64,000 bases of DNA. It comes from Bradyrhizobium sp. sGM-13. GTDB taxonomy: Bacteria; Pseudomonadota; Alphaproteobacteria; Rhizobiales; Xanthobacteraceae. The translations under genes were made by a program, and so were the position numbers. The notes beneath the pieces were generated by a model. The model did not search any database and had not been told where the DNA came from. It was given only the letters and a program-made list of their open reading frames with translations. The stretch lies in contig NZ_JAGWDK010000001.1 in NCBI RefSeq assembly GCF_018398875.1, positions 372,001 to 436,000 of the forward strand. The letters are read 5' to 3'. This document shows, piece after piece, positions 62,139-64,000 of the stretch; the stretch's first letter is position 1, and the number at the start of each line of letters is the position of its first letter.

Positions 62139-62845
62139 CGTGATGCCCCCGCTACTGCCGCTATTGGAATCTCGGGTGAAAGTGCGTCCAGCACCGCGGC
62201 TGAATCCGAAACCCAGCCGAAGATGCCGCCCTGCGCCTTGATCATCTTCAGGCCCATTTCGTGGAATTCGGGGAAGTAGGACGCGCAGCCGTCGGCCAGC
62301 ACCACGCAGCGATAGCCGCGGTCGTTGGCTTCGCGCACCGTGGTGTTGACGCAGACCTCAGTGGTGACGCCGCACACCAAAAGGTTCTCGATGCCGTAGC
62401 GCTGCAAGACGTCGCCGAGCTCGGTAGCGTAGAAGGCGCCCTTGCCCGGCTTGTCGATCACGATCTCGCTGTCGAGCGGATAGAGTTCGGGAATGATGTC
62501 GTGGCCGGGTTCGCCGCGAACGAGAATGCGGCCCATCGGGCCGGGATCGCCGATGCGCAAGGACGGCGCACCGCGCTCGACCTTGGCCGGCGGCGCGTCG
62601 GAAAGATCCGGCAGATGGCCCTCGCGGGTGTGAATGACCAGCATGCCGGCCTCGCGCGCCGCGTCCAGCACGGCAGCGATCGGCTTCACCGCGCGTGCGA
62701 GCTGGCTGACATCGTTGCCGAGCGTCTCGCCGAAGCCGCCGGGCTCCATGAAATCGCGCTGCATGTCGATGATGAGAAGCGCGGTCGCCGCCCAATCAAG
62801 CTCGATCGGCTCCGGCTCCGCTGCGAGCTTTGCTGAGTTCGCCAT
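62135..62845 (-). CDS. Isochorismatase-family cysteine hydrolase, biuret hydrolase-like
   Basis: 236 residues. The triad is Asp in '[11 protein letters not shown]', Lys in '[15 protein letters not shown]' and Cys in '[22 protein letters not shown]'. The blocks '[19 protein letters not shown]', '[25 protein letters not shown]' and '[15 protein letters not shown]' resemble biuret amidohydrolase (BiuH) closely. BiuH converts biuret to allophanate and ammonia. Related ureidoacrylate and triuret hydrolases are alternatives. It is the first gene of a two-gene operon with the NCS2 permease, behind a strong palindrome. Confidence 0.87.
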   Translation of the reverse strand: MANSAKLAAEPEPIELDWAATALLIIDMQRDFMEPGGFGETLGNDVSQLARAVKPIAAVLDAAREAGMLVIHTREGHLPDLSDAPPAKVERGAPSLRIGDPGPMGRILVRGEPGHDIIPELYPLDSEIVIDKPGKGAFYATELGDVLQRYGIENLLVCGVTTEVCVNTTVREANDRGYRCVVLADGCASYFPEFHEMGLKMIKAQGGIFGWVSDSAAVLDALSPEIPIAAVAGASR

Positions 62846-62899
62846 GACGTACGCGCCCCGAACGAGAGAACCCCTCCGGAGAAATCAAGCAAGGCGCGT

Positions 62900-62917
62900 G
62901 CCATTGTGTACAATGGC
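62900..62917. promoter_or_regulatory. Palindrome upstream of the cysteine hydrolase/permease operon
   Basis: GCCATTG-TGTA-CAATGGC is a perfect inverted repeat with 7-base arms, 55-72 bases before the hydrolase start codon. It is a likely repressor site. The cognate regulator is not in the window. Confidence 0.55.
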
Positions 62918-63105
62918 GGCTGGCGGCCGACGGCGGCAAAATTGATTGTTGTTTCAATTTGTTGATTGTCGATGCTGAGGCGGTACGCTTTCCGTCCAAC
63001 GCATTCTGGACGGGCACCTGCTCATTATCTAAGCAAACCGCAATTGCGCGTGCCTGCCGCGGGCTGAACGACAACTTGTCTGTCCTGGCGCCGGTCATCA
63101 CCTCG
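62918..63105. other. Intergenic region before the cysteine hydrolase operon
   Basis: An AT-rich block with TTGATTG and TTGTTTCAATTTG lies near 62943-62968, suggesting a promoter area. The open frames here are short or antisense and show nothing recognisable. Confidence 0.4.
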
Positions 63106-64000
63106 CTATGCGAAGGCCGCCTGAAGAGATTGCGAATTCCAGCTCAGCAGCGGAGCCCCGTATGCCCTCCTCCAGACCGTCAGGAAACGAGGAAACCAGG
63201 AGTGCGCGACGGCTCCCTGATAGGCCCACGTGCGGTATTTGAGGCCGTTTTCCGACAGCAGTTCCTGATATCCGCCGTGCGTCTCGGTCGCGCGACGGAC
63301 GTCCCACAGTATGTCGCGGGCGCAGGATCGGTACTTGTCACTGCCGGAAAATTCATCGTACTCCAGCATGCGGTCGGCGAACTCGACGTTAAACGTCGGC
63401 CAGCAGGATCGCCCCTGGTAGGCCGGAGCCGCAATCTTGTGGATCATCTTGTTCTGCGGGTTATCCGTGGACACCAGGAAATGTGATGTGTCCGGGATTC
63501 GAAACCGCGGCTCGCCAAGGATCAGATCCGTCGTGGCGGCAAACAGCGCGCGTTCGCTCGCCTCGCTCAGATCCCAAAATCCCTGGTGCACATTGACGAA
63601 GTCCAGCGCAACGGAAGACGCCCCCAGTTCGCTCCGGGAATCCAGGGAATGCCTGATATAGCCATGCTTGCCGAACAGCTCGAGCAATTGCTTTTTATAT
63701 TGTGAAAGCGCGCGTCCGAGCAGCCCTTCCAACTCGGTCTGGTCGATCACCCCCAACCGTATTCCGCGCACAAAGGTCGCGTAGACGCATGCATTGGTGA
63801 CGAACCGCCGGCGCTCGGCGCGGGTATCCGTTGCCGCGGAACGAGGTGCCGTTACGTCGCACAGCAGCGCTGTGAGGCCGTTGTCCTCGAACGGCTGCAA
63901 CGAGCCGGCAAGTTGAAACATCGCCCTCTTCAGGTCGTCGCGATACGCAGCAAGCAACAAGCGGCCGGCATGCGCGCCTTGCGCCATCGCCAAATACGAA
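63106..64000 (-). CDS. Unidentified protein, possible glycoside-hydrolase-like alpha-toroid fragment (N-terminus beyond window)
   Basis: At least 297 residues; the frame remains open through the right edge, so the true start is probably outside. The sequence alternates helices with aromatic-rich loops: 'VNVHQGFWDLSEASERALFA', 'AAPAYQGRSCWPTFNVEFADRMLEYDEF', 'SENGLKYRTWAYQGAVAHSWFPRFLTVW'. The spacing of Trp/Tyr/Glu resembles alpha/alpha-barrel glycosidases of the glucoamylase or amylo-glucosidase kind. No catalytic residue can be assigned. A hypothetical protein of another kind is quite possible. Confidence 0.5.
   Translation of the reverse strand, partial: SYLAMAQGAHAGRLLLAAYRDDLKRAMFQLAGSLQPFEDNGLTALLCDVTAPRSAATDTRAERRRFVTNACVYATFVRGIRLGVIDQTELEGLLGRALSQYKKQLLELFGKHGYIRHSLDSRSELGASSVALDFVNVHQGFWDLSEASERALFAATTDLILGEPRFRIPDTSHFLVSTDNPQNKMIHKIAAPAYQGRSCWPTFNVEFADRMLEYDEFSGSDKYRSCARDILWDVRRATETHGGYQELLSENGLKYRTWAYQGAVAHSWFPRFLTVWRRAYGAPLLSWNSQSLQAAFA

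Overview
The window looks like chromosome of a Bradyrhizobium-type alphaproteobacterium. The reasons are high GC, codon use, dense catabolic and transport clusters, protein termini typical of that group (HU, Fpr, LivF), and many intergenic palindromic repeats of the kinds common in Bradyrhizobium (GTAGGATGGGTGG..., CCTCTCCCCGC..., GTCATCCCC..., GTCATTGCGAG...). No tRNA, rRNA, CRISPR, IS element or phage gene was seen.

Left part (1-24 kb). A soxA gene runs off the left edge. It is followed by a ferredoxin-NADP reductase gene with one in-frame stop, divergent from an enamidase gene. Next come a cyclase/FGE-like fusion, a DUF4399 protein, methanethiol oxidase (SBP56) and a membrane protein. The main system is a nicotinate catabolic locus. 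One leftward block holds 6-hydroxynicotinate reductase (hnr), an ApbE-like UPF0280 protein, an 'amino acid synthesis' family protein, a branched-chain-type ABC importer and a MarR regulator. The divergent block holds nicA-nicB (nicotinate hydroxylase with a cytochrome tail) and pncB. The enamidase promoter, 14 kb away, and the hnr promoter share the element TTCGTATAC, and a related palindrome precedes nicA. This suggests one regulon: nicotinate to 6-hydroxynicotinate (NicAB), to tetrahydro-6-oxonicotinate (Hnr, ferredoxin-dependent), to 2-formylglutarate plus ammonia (enamidase). Later steps are not in the window. metY and an alpha/beta hydrolase follow.

Middle (24-49 kb). This part holds an HtrA-like protease with a GMC oxidoreductase pair, a Baeyer-Villiger-type monooxygenase with an in-frame TAG, and a single-chain acyl-CoA carboxylase behind an IclR-like palindrome. 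An SsuABC-type ABC transporter with an amidohydrolase follows; its binding-protein gene is broken by a stop and a frameshift. A divergent GntR regulator, a SnoaL-like protein, a second amidohydrolase and an enolase-superfamily enzyme come next. The palindrome TGCATGCA recurs at three promoters of that group. Then come a LivK-type binding protein, a small secreted protein, hyuA/hyuB, an MFS transporter, a CmcJ-type oxygenase and the tail of a dead SDR gene.

Right part (49-64 kb). This holds an HU gene behind a perfect 12-bp hairpin, a complete dipeptide-type ABC operon, a DAO-family oxidase, a VOC protein, a TetR regulator convergent with a desaturase, a MetX-like hydrolase, an NCS2 permease with a biuret-hydrolase-like cysteine hydrolase, and a partial toroid-like protein at the right edge.

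Four genes or gene junctions show single-base disruptions: fpr, the monooxygenase, the SsuA-like gene and probably the livM/livG junction. Either the sequence carries some errors or several accessory genes are decaying. Raw reads would decide.
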